From an uncultured Clostridia bacterium (GTDB lineage: Bacteria > Bacillota > Clostridia > TANB77 > CAG-508), in assembly GCA_934157205.1 (NCBI GenBank), contig CAKPHJ010000005.1, forward strand, positions 1 through 64,000: 64,000 nt of DNA, given 5' to 3'. The position numbers and the translations under genes were made by a program. Below are positions 36,138-45,709 of this stretch, one piece after another; position 1 is the first letter of the stretch, and each line of letters begins with the position of its first letter. The notes under the pieces are model-generated. The model was not told the origin of the DNA, made no database searches, and was given only the letters and a program-made list of their open reading frames with translations.

Positions 36138-39100
36138 CTATTTATTTTTCCTTAATACTTTTTTATTTATTATATATACACCTAGTCCAATTATTGCAAT
36201 TATAATTATTGTTAATACAATATAAGTTACTGCTCCTGTTTTAACACTTATAATAATATCTGCACTTGACATATCGTTTTCACCTTGTTTTTTATTTTTA
36301 GGTGTTGAGTTTGTATCTTCAAAGCCAGATTCATTATATTGCTCTGCTATTTCTGCTGTATTATTTATTAAGCCTGTATTATCTTCAGTCATTTGTTTTG
36401 TTAATACTAGTTTCAATTCTCTGCTTTCTCCAGCTGGTATTTTTTCATTTGCCAGACTTGAATTATATAAGTTTCCATCTGCTTGATACCAGTCTTTGTT
36501 TAATTCTGAACTAAATTTAAATTCATCTGACATATAGTCTACTATTTTTGAAGCATATGCATCTACTTCTCCACAATTAGTTACTTTAATTCCATATTCA
36601 ACAATAACCATTGCCCCATTTATTTGTTTTGCTGGAAGCTCTACTTTTGCAAGTTTTGATTGTTCATATGAATATGAAGATGTTCCTTTGTTGTCTTGTA
36701 CTGTTATTTTATTTATATATTTGTCTAATTGTATATCAAAGTTTTTAAGTTCTGTTAAACCTAAGTTAATTCCAGTTACACTTGTGTTTTCTATATTGAT
36801 TGTATCTGTAATTCCATATGTTTTTTCTTTTCCATCTATGTTTAATTTACCTGAGACAGCATTTGAATTTTCGCTTTGTGCCAATCCTTCTTTTTGATAT
36901 GCTGTTATTCCATATTTAGATGTATCATATTCAAATATTACTATGTATTTGCCAGTTGCTACGTTTTGTAATACGTATGATCCATTATTAGATGTTGTAG
37001 CTGTTATTAATTTTCCAGTTGAATCTTTTGCTAATTCATTTGTTTCAACATTTAATAGTTTTACATTTATTCCACTTAATAGTTGTTCTCCAGAATCTTT
37101 TTTACCATCTGAATTTTCATCAAGCCAAGCTGTACCACTTATTACATGATTACTTGTTTCTTGCCCATTGTTATTTTGACCATTATTATTGTTATTTCCA
37201 TTGTTACCATTGTTTCCATTATTGTTGTTATTATTGTCTGAAGAATTGTCTTCAACTGCTGGTTCTATAACATTTGATATTTCTGAAGTACTTTGAATAT
37301 GTTCTCCATTTAATAAAACATCTGCTTTGTTTGTTATCACTTCTGGAGATGTTCTATCTAAAGAACCTCCTACTTCTGTTTGAACATTAATTGTTGTTTC
37401 TCCATTTGCTGGAATTGATGTATTTATATAAACTTCTTTTTGTCCTTCTTCTATTTCAACTTTTTCTCCATCTTGTGTTATAGATAATAAATTTAATTGT
37501 TCTGGTAAAGCATCAGTTAATTCTATTACACTTGCTTCTATATTACTTAAATTTTTTATTTTAATTACATAATCAAGTTTATCCCATGTTTTTAATGTTT
37601 TAGAATCTTGTGTAGAAGACATTGAAGCTTCTAATTTAATATTATTAATTAGGTCTGTTCTAACATTTGATCTATATGATAAATCTGAGCTATCTTTTGC
37701 AGTTGTAGAAAATTGTATGTCTTTTCCCATTGCCTCAATTTCTTTATTTATATTAAATGTATAAGCAATTACAATATTTTCTCCTGCATTAATATTTCCA
37801 ATATTTAAATCTTCTGCATATTCTATTTCTTCTGTTTGAGAATTATCTTCTCCATCAATTTTTATTTCTTCTGATTCTTCTGAATCTTTAGTTGCAGTAA
37901 ATCTTTTTAAGCCTGTTATTTTTTCTAATGTTGGTTCTTCAACATTTTCTGGTAGATTTGTATGTAATTTTACATTTTCTTGTGTTTGATTAGATATGTT
38001 TTCTATTATTGCATAATATTGAACTGTATTACCTGTTATTAATTCGTTTTTTCTGTCTGTTACTCTTTTTACTGTTACTCTTAAATTTCCAGATTTTACT
38101 GTGTTTTTTATTTCGTTAGTTTCTTGTTTTGCTTCTCCATAATATGTTGTTACTTTGCTGCTTATTTCTTTTCCGTCTGCTGTATCATTTTTCACTCTAA
38201 CTTCATATGTTTTTGTTACAGTTTCACCTGCTTTTATTGTACCTACTTCAATATCATGTGTTTGTTTTTCTGTTTCTTTATAATATGAAGCTCCTGTATA
38301 TTCATAGTTTTCTTCTGGTTCTACATATACTGTACCTACTGGAACTTGTCCTGAAATTTTAACATTTTGTGCTTCTTCTGTTCCAGTATTTTTAACTGTT
38401 ACATTATATCTTATTACTTCACCTGTTTTAACTTCTGAACCATTTTGTAAATTATCATTTCCAACTGTTGCTGTTAATGATGATTCTATAACAGGTCCTA
38501 CTCCTGTTTGAGTACTTATTGTTGTAGATTTTGCATTTTGTTGTAATCCTGTTGTTGTATTTGTGTAATCTACTGTATAACCTGTATATGCTTCTTCATT
38601 ATATTCTAGATTTTGTGGTATTTCTACATCATAACTTGCTTTTACTGTTTGTGCTTTATCCATATTGTTTACAACTATTAAATATTTTTTAACATTTTGA
38701 TTGTTTTCAATATTTTCTTTCCATGCATTTGTAGAATCTGCAAGTACTGCTGTTGCATTTTCATTTTCAGAATAATAAACTTTAGCATCTGCTCCTTCTA
38801 CTGCAACATTTGATGCAATTTTTGTTTCTATGTTTGATTTTTTGTTATCTATTTTTGATTCTTTTGTTGGGAATGTTCCAAGTACTGCTACATTTGAAAT
38901 TCCACTATCATTGTTGTTTATAATTTCTGTTTCTACTTTTACTGTTTTAGCGTCTTTTCCTTTTTCTAACATTACATTTTTTTCTGCTGTATCACCTATT
39001 GTTTCTACTCCTAAGTTATCTATGTTGTTTACTGTTATAAGTCCTTTAGGTGAAACTATTGAAACTGGTGTGCTTTCTGTTCCAATTTCTTTATTTTCTT

Positions 39101-41141
39101 TATAACTTGTTGCTTTTTCATTTGTATATGTTAATGTTACTGCTTCATCACTGCTTGTAGTTTTTCTATCTAATTTTAAATTTGCATTTATTATTATTGT
39201 TGAACCATCTATAGCTATGTCTTTATAGTTTGTTTGTTCTCCAGCTAATTTTATATTTATCACTTTTTTACCATTTTCAGTTGTAAGTTTTGCATCTGAA
39301 ATTTTAAGTTCATCTTCATATAATAATTTTATACTATTAACATTTATTTCTTGTATTTGTGATGGCAATTCTATTCTTATTGTAGGATTTTTATATAAGT
39401 CATTTGATTCTTTATTAGATTCAAGAATTGCTTTTATTTCTACACCTTTATTTTCTAATACTGTAGATAAATTTTTCCTGCTTATTTCAATTTTAGCAGA
39501 TGTTTGTGGTTCTTCTAATTTTATTGCTGATGTACTTGCTTCTATTTTTGTATCTTGTCCATTTACTTTATATGTTCCTTCTACTGTTGTAACGATTTGT
39601 TCTGCTAATTTTGTTATATTTGCTGTTGTACTTTTTATTGTTTTTGTGTTAACAAATTCTATTTTTCCAACTTTTTCTGGTTTGTTAGTTTTTATTCCTA
39701 TTGATTGTGTGTTTTCAGGATATGTAACAATAATGTTTCCATTTGAATCTGTTTTTGATTCTTTTGTTACTTTAGCAATTTGACTATTATCTTTTGGATT
39801 TATTATTGTAATGTTAAAGTCTTCTCCTAAAATTTTTATTAATTGGTTTTTGTTAAACACTGTTTGTTTATAATCTATATTTGTATATGATAAAATCTGT
39901 TCTGCATTTTGTGGATTTCTAACCCTTGTTTCTGTTTTGTCTACAATATATAAGTCTTCTGCTACTTTATCAAGTGTTACATCAATTTTTGTTGTAGATG
40001 TAATATCTCTTTGAATTTGAGAATACATTTTTCCTTTATATATGCTTCCTTCTGATTGACTTGATGTAACTCCTATTATTTCACCATAGTCTTTTGTTTC
40101 TTCTGCTTGTAATTCAGCTACTTTTTTTAGTGTTGTTCCTTTTGTATCATATAAAGTTATTTCTGAATTTATATTGATATTTTTTTCATTTAATACTGCT
40201 TTTGTATTGTCATATATAAGTGTTAATATGTATTCATCTTGTCCAGATTTTGCCCATGAAATTATGTTATTATTTGCTTTATTTTCTACATTGATTGTTA
40301 TTGTTTTAGTTTTTTCATCATATTTCCATGCATTTTCTGGTAAATTATATTCACTGTCTCCATTTGTAGCAATTGTTCCTTTTGAACTTACTAAAACCTC
40401 TGTTGGTAATTTTTCTTCTAGTTCTGGAACTGAAATTTCTATTTTTGTATTTTTTATTGGATATGCATTGTCTTTTATTCCAGATTTTATAGATAATTGT
40501 ACAACTCTTTTATCTTCATTGTTGTATTTTGTATTTTCATTTGTTAGAATTGCATAATTTAATTCAATTCCATCAGTTTCATTATTAAATGGACTAACTA
40601 AGTCTAATTCTAATTCTCTTGTGGCTTGAATTTTTATGTCTTTTTGTGTACTGTCTTTATATGTACCATTTAAAGAAATTTTGCTTTTCATGTCTAATAA
40701 ACTTAAATCATATGCATCAGATTTAATAGGTTCTATTCCTAGCTCTATTGTTACTTTTTGACCTGCATTAATTTGATTTAAGGATATTTTGTTGTTTTCA
40801 ATTTTTTCGATTCCTTCACTTAACTTTTCATTTTTAATGTTAAAATTTCCAGAATCTAAAGAGATTTCTCCATTAAAATATCCCTCTTGTTTTACTTCGA
40901 TATCTATAAATAATTTTGTGTCTTCATTATTTATAGTTTTTTCTGTACTTTTTAGTTTCTCTCCCTTTTCGTTTTTAAAGTAGGCAGAAAATTCAACATT
41001 TTTATGATTTGTTTTTACTTCTTGTGTTAAAATATCTTCTGCATAACTTACCATATTTACACCTATTGCAATAAAGTTTGCCATGGTTAATGTAATTATT
41101 ATTGAAACTATAATAAGTACTTTTAAAACTTTCTTTATCAT
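36138..41141 (-). CDS. Giant surface protein A', intact paralogue of A
   Basis: This 1,667-residue protein has a signal peptide (about 1-33), then TNHKNVEFSAYFKNEKGE, which matches the N-terminus of A. Serial beta-sandwich domains follow, including DUF11-like modules such as VTVKNTGTEEAQNVKISG. An Asn/Gly-rich linker (about residues 1295-1330) replaces the Pro-rich linker of A. After it come an SdrD-B-like domain (SGTAWLDENSDGKKDSGE) and a C-terminal membrane helix with KKVLRKNK. No LPXTG-like motif precedes the helix, so it is probably membrane-anchored. AGGAGGAAAAG lies before the ATG. It is read without any frameshift and has no in-frame CGG, which makes it the control for gene A. It heads the A'-B' pair. 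Confidence 0.88.
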   Translation of the reverse strand: MIKKVLKVLIIVSIIITLTMANFIAIGVNMVSYAEDILTQEVKTNHKNVEFSAYFKNEKGEKLKSTEKTINNEDTKLFIDIEVKQEGYFNGEISLDSGNFNIKNEKLSEGIEKIENNKISLNQINAGQKVTIELGIEPIKSDAYDLSLLDMKSKISLNGTYKDSTQKDIKIQATRELELDLVSPFNNETDGIELNYAILTNENTKYNNEDKRVVQLSIKSGIKDNAYPIKNTKIEISVPELEEKLPTEVLVSSKGTIATNGDSEYNLPENAWKYDEKTKTITINVENKANNNIISWAKSGQDEYILTLIYDNTKAVLNEKNININSEITLYDTKGTTLKKVAELQAEETKDYGEIIGVTSSQSEGSIYKGKMYSQIQRDITSTTKIDVTLDKVAEDLYIVDKTETRVRNPQNAEQILSYTNIDYKQTVFNKNQLIKILGEDFNITIINPKDNSQIAKVTKESKTDSNGNIIVTYPENTQSIGIKTNKPEKVGKIEFVNTKTIKSTTANITKLAEQIVTTVEGTYKVNGQDTKIEASTSAIKLEEPQTSAKIEISRKNLSTVLENKGVEIKAILESNKESNDLYKNPTIRIELPSQIQEINVNSIKLLYEDELKISDAKLTTENGKKVINIKLAGEQTNYKDIAIDGSTIIINANLKLDRKTTSSDEAVTLTYTNEKATSYKENKEIGTESTPVSIVSPKGLITVNNIDNLGVETIGDTAEKNVMLEKGKDAKTVKVETEIINNNDSGISNVAVLGTFPTKESKIDNKKSNIETKIASNVAVEGADAKVYYSENENATAVLADSTNAWKENIENNQNVKKYLIVVNNMDKAQTVKASYDVEIPQNLEYNEEAYTGYTVDYTNTTTGLQQNAKSTTISTQTGVGPVIESSLTATVGNDNLQNGSEVKTGEVIRYNVTVKNTGTEEAQNVKISGQVPVGTVYVEPEENYEYTGASYYKETEKQTHDIEVGTIKAGETVTKTYEVRVKNDTADGKEISSKVTTYYGEAKQETNEIKNTVKSGNLRVTVKRVTDRKNELITGNTVQYYAIIENISNQTQENVKLHTNLPENVEEPTLEKITGLKRFTATKDSEESEEIKIDGEDNSQTEEIEYAEDLNIGNINAGENIVIAYTFNINKEIEAMGKDIQFSTTAKDSSDLSYRSNVRTDLINNIKLEASMSSTQDSKTLKTWDKLDYVIKIKNLSNIEASVIELTDALPEQLNLLSITQDGEKVEIEEGQKEVYINTSIPANGETTINVQTEVGGSLDRTSPEVITNKADVLLNGEHIQSTSEISNVIEPAVEDNSSDNNNNNNGNNGNNGNNNNNGQNNNGQETSNHVISGTAWLDENSDGKKDSGEQLLSGINVKLLNVETNELAKDSTGKLITATTSNNGSYVLQNVATGKYIVIFEYDTSKYGITAYQKEGLAQSENSNAVSGKLNIDGKEKTYGITDTINIENTSVTGINLGLTELKNFDIQLDKYINKITVQDNKGTSSYSYEQSKLAKVELPAKQINGAMVIVEYGIKVTNCGEVDAYASKIVDYMSDEFKFSSELNKDWYQADGNLYNSSLANEKIPAGESRELKLVLTKQMTEDNTGLINNTAEIAEQYNESGFEDTNSTPKNKKQGENDMSSADIIISVKTGAVTYIVLTIIIIAIIGLGVYIINKKVLRKNK

Positions 41142-41201
41142 ATACTTTTCCTCCTCTTATTATCATTGTTTGAGCAATTTCTAGTTAAGTTTACTTATAT
41201 A

Positions 41202-41231
41202 ATATTACAACATAAAAAGCAAATGAGTCAA
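41202..41231 (-). promoter_or_regulatory. Probable promoter of the A'-B' pair
   Basis: On the minus strand TTGACT (41231-41226) and TAATAT (41207-41202) are 18 bp apart, about 60 bp before the start of A'. A TCCGTAA heptamer lies at 41279-41273. The remaining sequence in 41142-41583 is AT-rich and shows no gene. Confidence 0.45.
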
Positions 41232-41583
41232 TCATGCTATTTTAAATGTTTTCTTTATTATTTCTTTTCTTTTTACGGAAATTCTTTTTTATAGTTTTGT
41301 TTTTGAAATTTTACATTTTATTTACATTTTCTTTACATTTCTATGACATTTGCTTTTGTATTTTTTATTCTTTTATTTATAAAATCACTCTATAATCTAT
41401 TATACCTCCTTTTGCCACGATTTTCAAGAATTTTACAAAAAAAACAACTTTTTATGTTACTGTTTATTATATTTCTTTCAAGTTTTCTAAGTTATAGTCA
41501 CTTATTAATATTACTAGTATCAAAAAATCTCTTTTTTCATATAATATTAGAATAATGAATATATTTAATTAGAGGTGATTATA

Positions 41584-41991
41584 TTGAGTGATATAAATTT
41601 TGATGAAAATACAATTAATAAACTTAAAGATATGATGAATAAAGGCGAGCTAAATGATGTAATGTCTAAAATTTCTCCTGAAATGATCCAAAATTTTTCT
41701 TCTATGTTAAATCAAGAAAACAAAAATACTAGTCAAAATCAAACAAATTCTAATTCTAATAATAACAATAATTTTAATTTTAATAATATAGATATTAATA
41801 CTATGATGAAAATGAAGTCTATTATAGAAAAAATGAATAATTCAAATGACCCACGTAGTAATCTTTTATATTCATTAAAACCTTATTTACGAGAAGAGAA
41901 AAAACAAAAAGTTGATCAATATGCAAACCTTTTAAATATTGCTAAAATTGCAGACATTCTTAAAGATGACAATTCTAAGGGGAATACATAA
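41584..41991 (+). CDS. Small Asn-rich unknown protein
   Basis: This protein of about 135 residues is one I do not recognise. The start is probably TTG at 41584, eight bases after AGAGG. The N-terminal 45 residues form helices (INKLKDMMNKGEL, DVMSKISPEMIQNF) and are followed by an Asn-rich linker (about 50-75). A C-terminal helical part contains LLYSLKPYLREEKKQKVDQY. Similar small proteins are common in Clostridia next to a partner like the gene that follows 2 bp downstream, but I know no function. The pair is transcribed towards minC and away from the surface-protein genes. Confidence 0.65.
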   Translation: MSDINFDENTINKLKDMMNKGELNDVMSKISPEMIQNFSSMLNQENKNTSQNQTNSNSNNNNNFNFNNIDINTMMKMKSIIEKMNNSNDPRSNLLYSLKPYLREEKKQKVDQYANLLNIAKIADILKDDNSKGNT

Positions 41992-41993
41992 AA

Positions 41994-42368
41994 ATGCTAA
42001 ATTTTCCTTTTTATAGATATCCTTATTATTATAACAGATTACCTAATTATTATAATTCAAATAATATAAATGATGAAACAAATTCTGAATTTGATAATAA
42101 TGAAAATGATTGTATTAATAGTTCTGAAAACCCAGATGTTTCAAAACAAATCTCATCAAGAAGCAAAACTTCAAAAGGTAGTAATTCTTCCATATTTAAT
42201 TTCCAAGATTTTCTTAATTTTGATACAAATGAACCTATTTTTGAAATTCTGGGTTTGAAGTTATATTTAGATGATATGATTATTTTATGTTTAATATTTT
42301 TTTTATATCAAGAAGGCGTTAAAGATGATATGCTTTTTTTGAGTTTAATTTTATTGCTTCTTAGTTAA
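41994..42368 (+). CDS. Small membrane protein, unknown function
   Basis: This 124-residue protein begins with a Tyr/Pro-rich segment (FYRYPYYYNRLPNYY), then a low-complexity Asn/Ser linker. It ends in two hydrophobic stretches around LYLDDMIILCLIFFLYQEG and DDMLFLSLILLLLS. The pattern I-L-G-x-K-x-Y-x-D-D-x-x-x-L followed by E-G-V-x-D-D is one I associate with conserved clostridial proteins of unknown function, possibly sporulation-related. AAGGGGA precedes the ATG, which follows the previous gene by 2 bp, so the two form one operon. It converges on minC across a shared hairpin. Confidence 0.65.
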   Translation: MLNFPFYRYPYYYNRLPNYYNSNNINDETNSEFDNNENDCINSSENPDVSKQISSRSKTSKGSNSSIFNFQDFLNFDTNEPIFEILGLKLYLDDMIILCLIFFLYQEGVKDDMLFLSLILLLLS

Positions 42369-42403
42369 AGAAAATCAAACTACTCAATAGTAATTTGATT
42401 TTC
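42369..42403. terminator. Bidirectional hairpin between convergent genes
   Basis: AGAAAATCAAA-TACT pairs with AGTA-TTTGATTTTCT. It overlaps the minC stop at 42380 and follows the plus-strand gene directly. The U-tract is short on both sides, so strength is uncertain. Confidence 0.55.
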
Positions 42404-42991
42404 TACTACACTTATGTATGCTTGTTTATGCATTGGTTCTTCGTCTCTATCTATCTCTTTTACTATATCGGCTATACGTATTTGAACTGTGTCAACAATC
42501 CCAGCAGCTATTATTGCTTGTTTATTTCCTTTTGCCCCTGCATGTGCTAAACCTCTTAATGCTCCTAATATAACAATATTATCTGAAGCCATAACCTCTG
42601 CTCCTGAATTGACGTCTCCGATTATTACTAAGCTTCCTTCTGATTCAAGTTTTTGTCCTGAACGTAATGAACCTCTATGAAATTTAGTTTCTGATACTGC
42701 TATTTCTTTTGCAAATGTTTTTTTAATATTGTATAATCCTAGTCCTTTAGGCATATCAAATTCTATTTCTACATCAATTTTGCTTTTTATAAGTTCTTTA
42801 ATTTGGTCAATTTCTTTATTTTTTAATACTTTTCCTGTTACAGTTATTGGTGTTTTCTCATTTTTATATAATTTTTTTAGCTCTGGTAATTTTCTTCTTA
42901 AGGATTCTATTATTTCTAATTGACTAGCATTATCATTTAGTTTTATTATTATTTCGTCTTTTTTTAGGTTAATAAAAACACCATTTTTCAT
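42380..42991 (-). CDS. minC: Septum site-determining protein MinC
   Basis: This 203-residue MinC inhibits FtsZ ring assembly away from mid-cell. The N-terminal FtsZ-inhibiting domain (about 1-95) is followed by the C-terminal beta-helix domain. That domain has the conserved RSGQKLESEGSLVIIGDVNSGAEV (in full at about residues 107-130), NIVILGALRGLAHAG and IAAGIVDTVQIRIAD near 165. MinC normally acts with the ATPase MinD, but no minD follows here. The next genes downstream are convergent. It is the last gene of the mre operon, 31 bp after mrdA. Confidence 0.95.
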   Translation of the reverse strand: MKNGVFINLKKDEIIIKLNDNASQLEIIESLRRKLPELKKLYKNEKTPITVTGKVLKNKEIDQIKELIKSKIDVEIEFDMPKGLGLYNIKKTFAKEIAVSETKFHRGSLRSGQKLESEGSLVIIGDVNSGAEVMASDNIVILGALRGLAHAGAKGNKQAIIAAGIVDTVQIRIADIVKEIDRDEEPMHKQAYISVVENQITIE

Positions 42992-43022
42992 TATTTCAAC
43001 ATCCTTTCATATTAATTTAACT

Positions 43023-45146
43023 TTATCTCATTATTTCAATATATGGAACTGCACTCATATCTTCTTGTACATCTTGTGTATTCATTCCAAAATATTCTGC
43101 CATTATGTCTCTTACAACTTCTGCAACATAGTTACCGTGTCCTCCGTTTTCTACCATAACAACTATTGCAATTTCTGGATTTTCAAATGGTGCAAAGCCA
43201 ACAAACCATGCATGTACTTGGTTGTTTGGTGCTTCAGCAGAACCTGTTTTACCACCTACACTTATATTGAAGTCTTTAAATCTTCTATATGCTGTTCCTC
43301 CTGAATCTCCTGTAACAGATTTCATACCATTTAGTACAGCATTTAAGTATGACTGATTTATTTGAATATCTTCTGTTTCTTCTTGTTCTATTCCTAATTT
43401 TTTGTTTACAAATTGTTTTATTTCATCTTTTGATACTTCAGATCCATCAGCGTTTCTAATTGTTTTTACAATGCTTACATCTACTTTATGTCCTCCATTT
43501 GCAAGCATACTTATGTATCTAGCCATTTGCAATGGACTAAATTCATTGTATAATTGGCCAATTGCAGATTGAAGTGTGTCTCCTGGTCCCCATGTTTCAT
43601 TTGGATAAAGTTTTTGTTTAGTTTCCTTGCTAGATAGTACTCCTGCCGTTTCTCCTTTTAATTCTATTCCGGTTTTATTTCCTAAACCAAAATATTTTGC
43701 AAATCTAACTAAATTATCTATTCCCATTCTGTCTGACGTTTCATAAAAGAAATAGTTACATGATTTTTCGATTGCTCCAGATACATCTAAGTATCCATGG
43801 CCTCTATGGTAATCGGTATAAATCCAACATCGTGGTTGATAATCTCTATATTTTGTGTATACACCTGTATCGTTTATTTTTGTATTTAAATTTATAGCTC
43901 CAGATTCTAATCCCGCAATAGCTGTTACCATTTTGAATGTAGATCCAGGTGAGTAAGAATTTTGTATTGCTTTATTTACTAATGGTTTTGCTATATTGTT
44001 TGTGTATTCATTCCATTTTTCATTGCTTATTCCTCCAACAAAGTCTGAAGGGTCGTAGTCTGGATAACTTGCCATAGCAAGCACCTCTCCTGTGTTTACA
44101 TTCATAACCACACAAGCACCTGCTTTGGCATCATATGCTTTTCCAAATCCTCCACTTGCTATTTTTTGAATGTTTGATGCAAGTGCTGTTTCTGTTACTT
44201 TTTGTAGATTCGCATCTATTGTTAACACAACATCTGAACCAGATACAGCTTCTTTTGAAACATATTCTGCCGTAATGCTTCCGTCTACATCCATGTCTAT
44301 TTGTTTTGTTCCATTTTTTCCTTTTAAGTATTCTTCAAATACACTTTCAATTCCTGTTTTTCCTATTAAGTCATTTCTGCTATAATAGTTTTTTCTTGTT
44401 TCGTATTCATCACTACTTATTTTACCAGCATATCCTAGAATATGTGATGCAAGTGTTCCAGATTTATATTGTCTTATTGGTTTTACAACAATATTTATTC
44501 CAGCAAAATTGTCTGAACTTTCACTAAATTCCGCCACAGCCTCACGTGGGATACTGTCTGAAATTGTTACAGCATTTGTGCTACTATAGCCTTTTTGATT
44601 TAATAAATATCTTATTACAATTATTTTTCTTATTTCTTGTAGATCTGTATTTTGTATTTTATATTTATCTTTAAATTTATAAAAAGCTTGCTCTGCTGTT
44701 ATATTTTCATCAAATTTATTAGATTTCTTCCATGTAGATAATGTGTTTTCAGATATTGTAAATTCAAATGGTTCTATTTTTATTGGAAATATGTCTGAAT
44801 ATGTACAATTATATTTTTCTAAAACTTGAACCATATTTAAAATTGATTTATTTAATGTTTCTGTATCTACTTTACTTTTATACATTTCTAAAGAAAATTC
44901 TGTTTGTGAAGTAACAAGCTCTGCTCCAGTTTTATCTAATATTGAGCCTCTTGATGCTTCTAAAATGCTTTCTCTTGTAAGTCTAGTATTTGACTGTTCT
45001 CTATATTCTGCACCATGAACTATTTGCAAACTAAATAATTTGGCAATTAATACAATTCCTATTATATATATTAAAACAGTCATTAAATTATATCTTAAAT
45101 TTATATTTACTTTAGAGTTGTAGTTGCTTCTTCTGATTCTTGCCAA
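43023..45146 (-). CDS. mrdA: Penicillin-binding protein 2, elongasome transpeptidase
   Basis: This 707-residue class B PBP cross-links peptidoglycan during cell elongation with MreBCD and RodA. It has one N-terminal membrane helix (about 20-45), a dimerisation domain containing RGSILDKTGAELVTS, and the transpeptidase domain. Active-site motifs are SPGSTFKM (Ser-x-x-Lys, near 400), EKSCNYFF (Ser-x-Asn, near 460) and VGGKTGSAEAP (Lys-Thr-Gly, near 635). The start is TTG, with AAGAAGGTG nine bases before it. It lies 15 bp after mreD. Confidence 0.95.
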   Translation of the reverse strand: MARIRRSNYNSKVNINLRYNLMTVLIYIIGIVLIAKLFSLQIVHGAEYREQSNTRLTRESILEASRGSILDKTGAELVTSQTEFSLEMYKSKVDTETLNKSILNMVQVLEKYNCTYSDIFPIKIEPFEFTISENTLSTWKKSNKFDENITAEQAFYKFKDKYKIQNTDLQEIRKIIVIRYLLNQKGYSSTNAVTISDSIPREAVAEFSESSDNFAGINIVVKPIRQYKSGTLASHILGYAGKISSDEYETRKNYYSRNDLIGKTGIESVFEEYLKGKNGTKQIDMDVDGSITAEYVSKEAVSGSDVVLTIDANLQKVTETALASNIQKIASGGFGKAYDAKAGACVVMNVNTGEVLAMASYPDYDPSDFVGGISNEKWNEYTNNIAKPLVNKAIQNSYSPGSTFKMVTAIAGLESGAINLNTKINDTGVYTKYRDYQPRCWIYTDYHRGHGYLDVSGAIEKSCNYFFYETSDRMGIDNLVRFAKYFGLGNKTGIELKGETAGVLSSKETKQKLYPNETWGPGDTLQSAIGQLYNEFSPLQMARYISMLANGGHKVDVSIVKTIRNADGSEVSKDEIKQFVNKKLGIEQEETEDIQINQSYLNAVLNGMKSVTGDSGGTAYRRFKDFNISVGGKTGSAEAPNNQVHAWFVGFAPFENPEIAIVVMVENGGHGNYVAEVVRDIMAEYFGMNTQDVQEDMSAVPYIEIMR

Positions 45147-45161
45147 ATTATCACCTTCTTT

Positions 45162-45695
45162 TTAAAAATATCTTGTTAAAATTTTATTTCCTTTATATTC
45201 ATTTTCTATGTTATATCCACTTTTTTGCATTATTGGATATATAATTATTGTTAATATTAAATTGAAAATTACTTCTATTATTAATGTTTTTATAAATTGA
45301 ATTATTTCTATATTTGTTGTTAATATTACATAACTTAAAACATAATGTATAACTTCACATATTATTGTAGAACTTAGCACCATAAACATAATTGTCATTC
45401 TACTGTCTTTAGAAAAATTTTTATCTAAGAAGGCTGCTAGAAATCCAATTATTCCTAGGCAGACAGCATTTATTCCAATTTTAGTTCCTATAAGGAAGTC
45501 TATGATTAATCCTGTTACTATGCCATATATTGTTCCCATTGTTTTATTTGTAAATAAACCTATAAATAATACAAATATAATAAATACATTTGGCATAATT
45601 CCAGCTATATTAAACCAATTAAAAAAATTAGACTGTAAAAAATATATTATGAATATTGATATTATTAAGATAATATTTATTATTACTTTTTTCAA
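45162..45695 (-). CDS. mreD: Rod shape-determining protein MreD
   Basis: This 177-residue integral membrane protein has about five or six helices and no strong sequence motif apart from the GTKIGINAVCLGIIGFLAA region. It is identified by size, topology and its place between mreC and mrdA. MreD links MreC and PBP2/RodA in the elongasome. The start is TTG, preceded by AAAGGGGG. It follows mreC by 14 bp. Confidence 0.9.
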   Translation of the reverse strand: MKKVIINIILIISIFIIYFLQSNFFNWFNIAGIMPNVFIIFVLFIGLFTNKTMGTIYGIVTGLIIDFLIGTKIGINAVCLGIIGFLAAFLDKNFSKDSRMTIMFMVLSSTIICEVIHYVLSYVILTTNIEIIQFIKTLIIEVIFNLILTIIIYPIMQKSGYNIENEYKGNKILTRYF

Positions 45696-45709
45696 CTGGT
45701 TTGCCCCCT

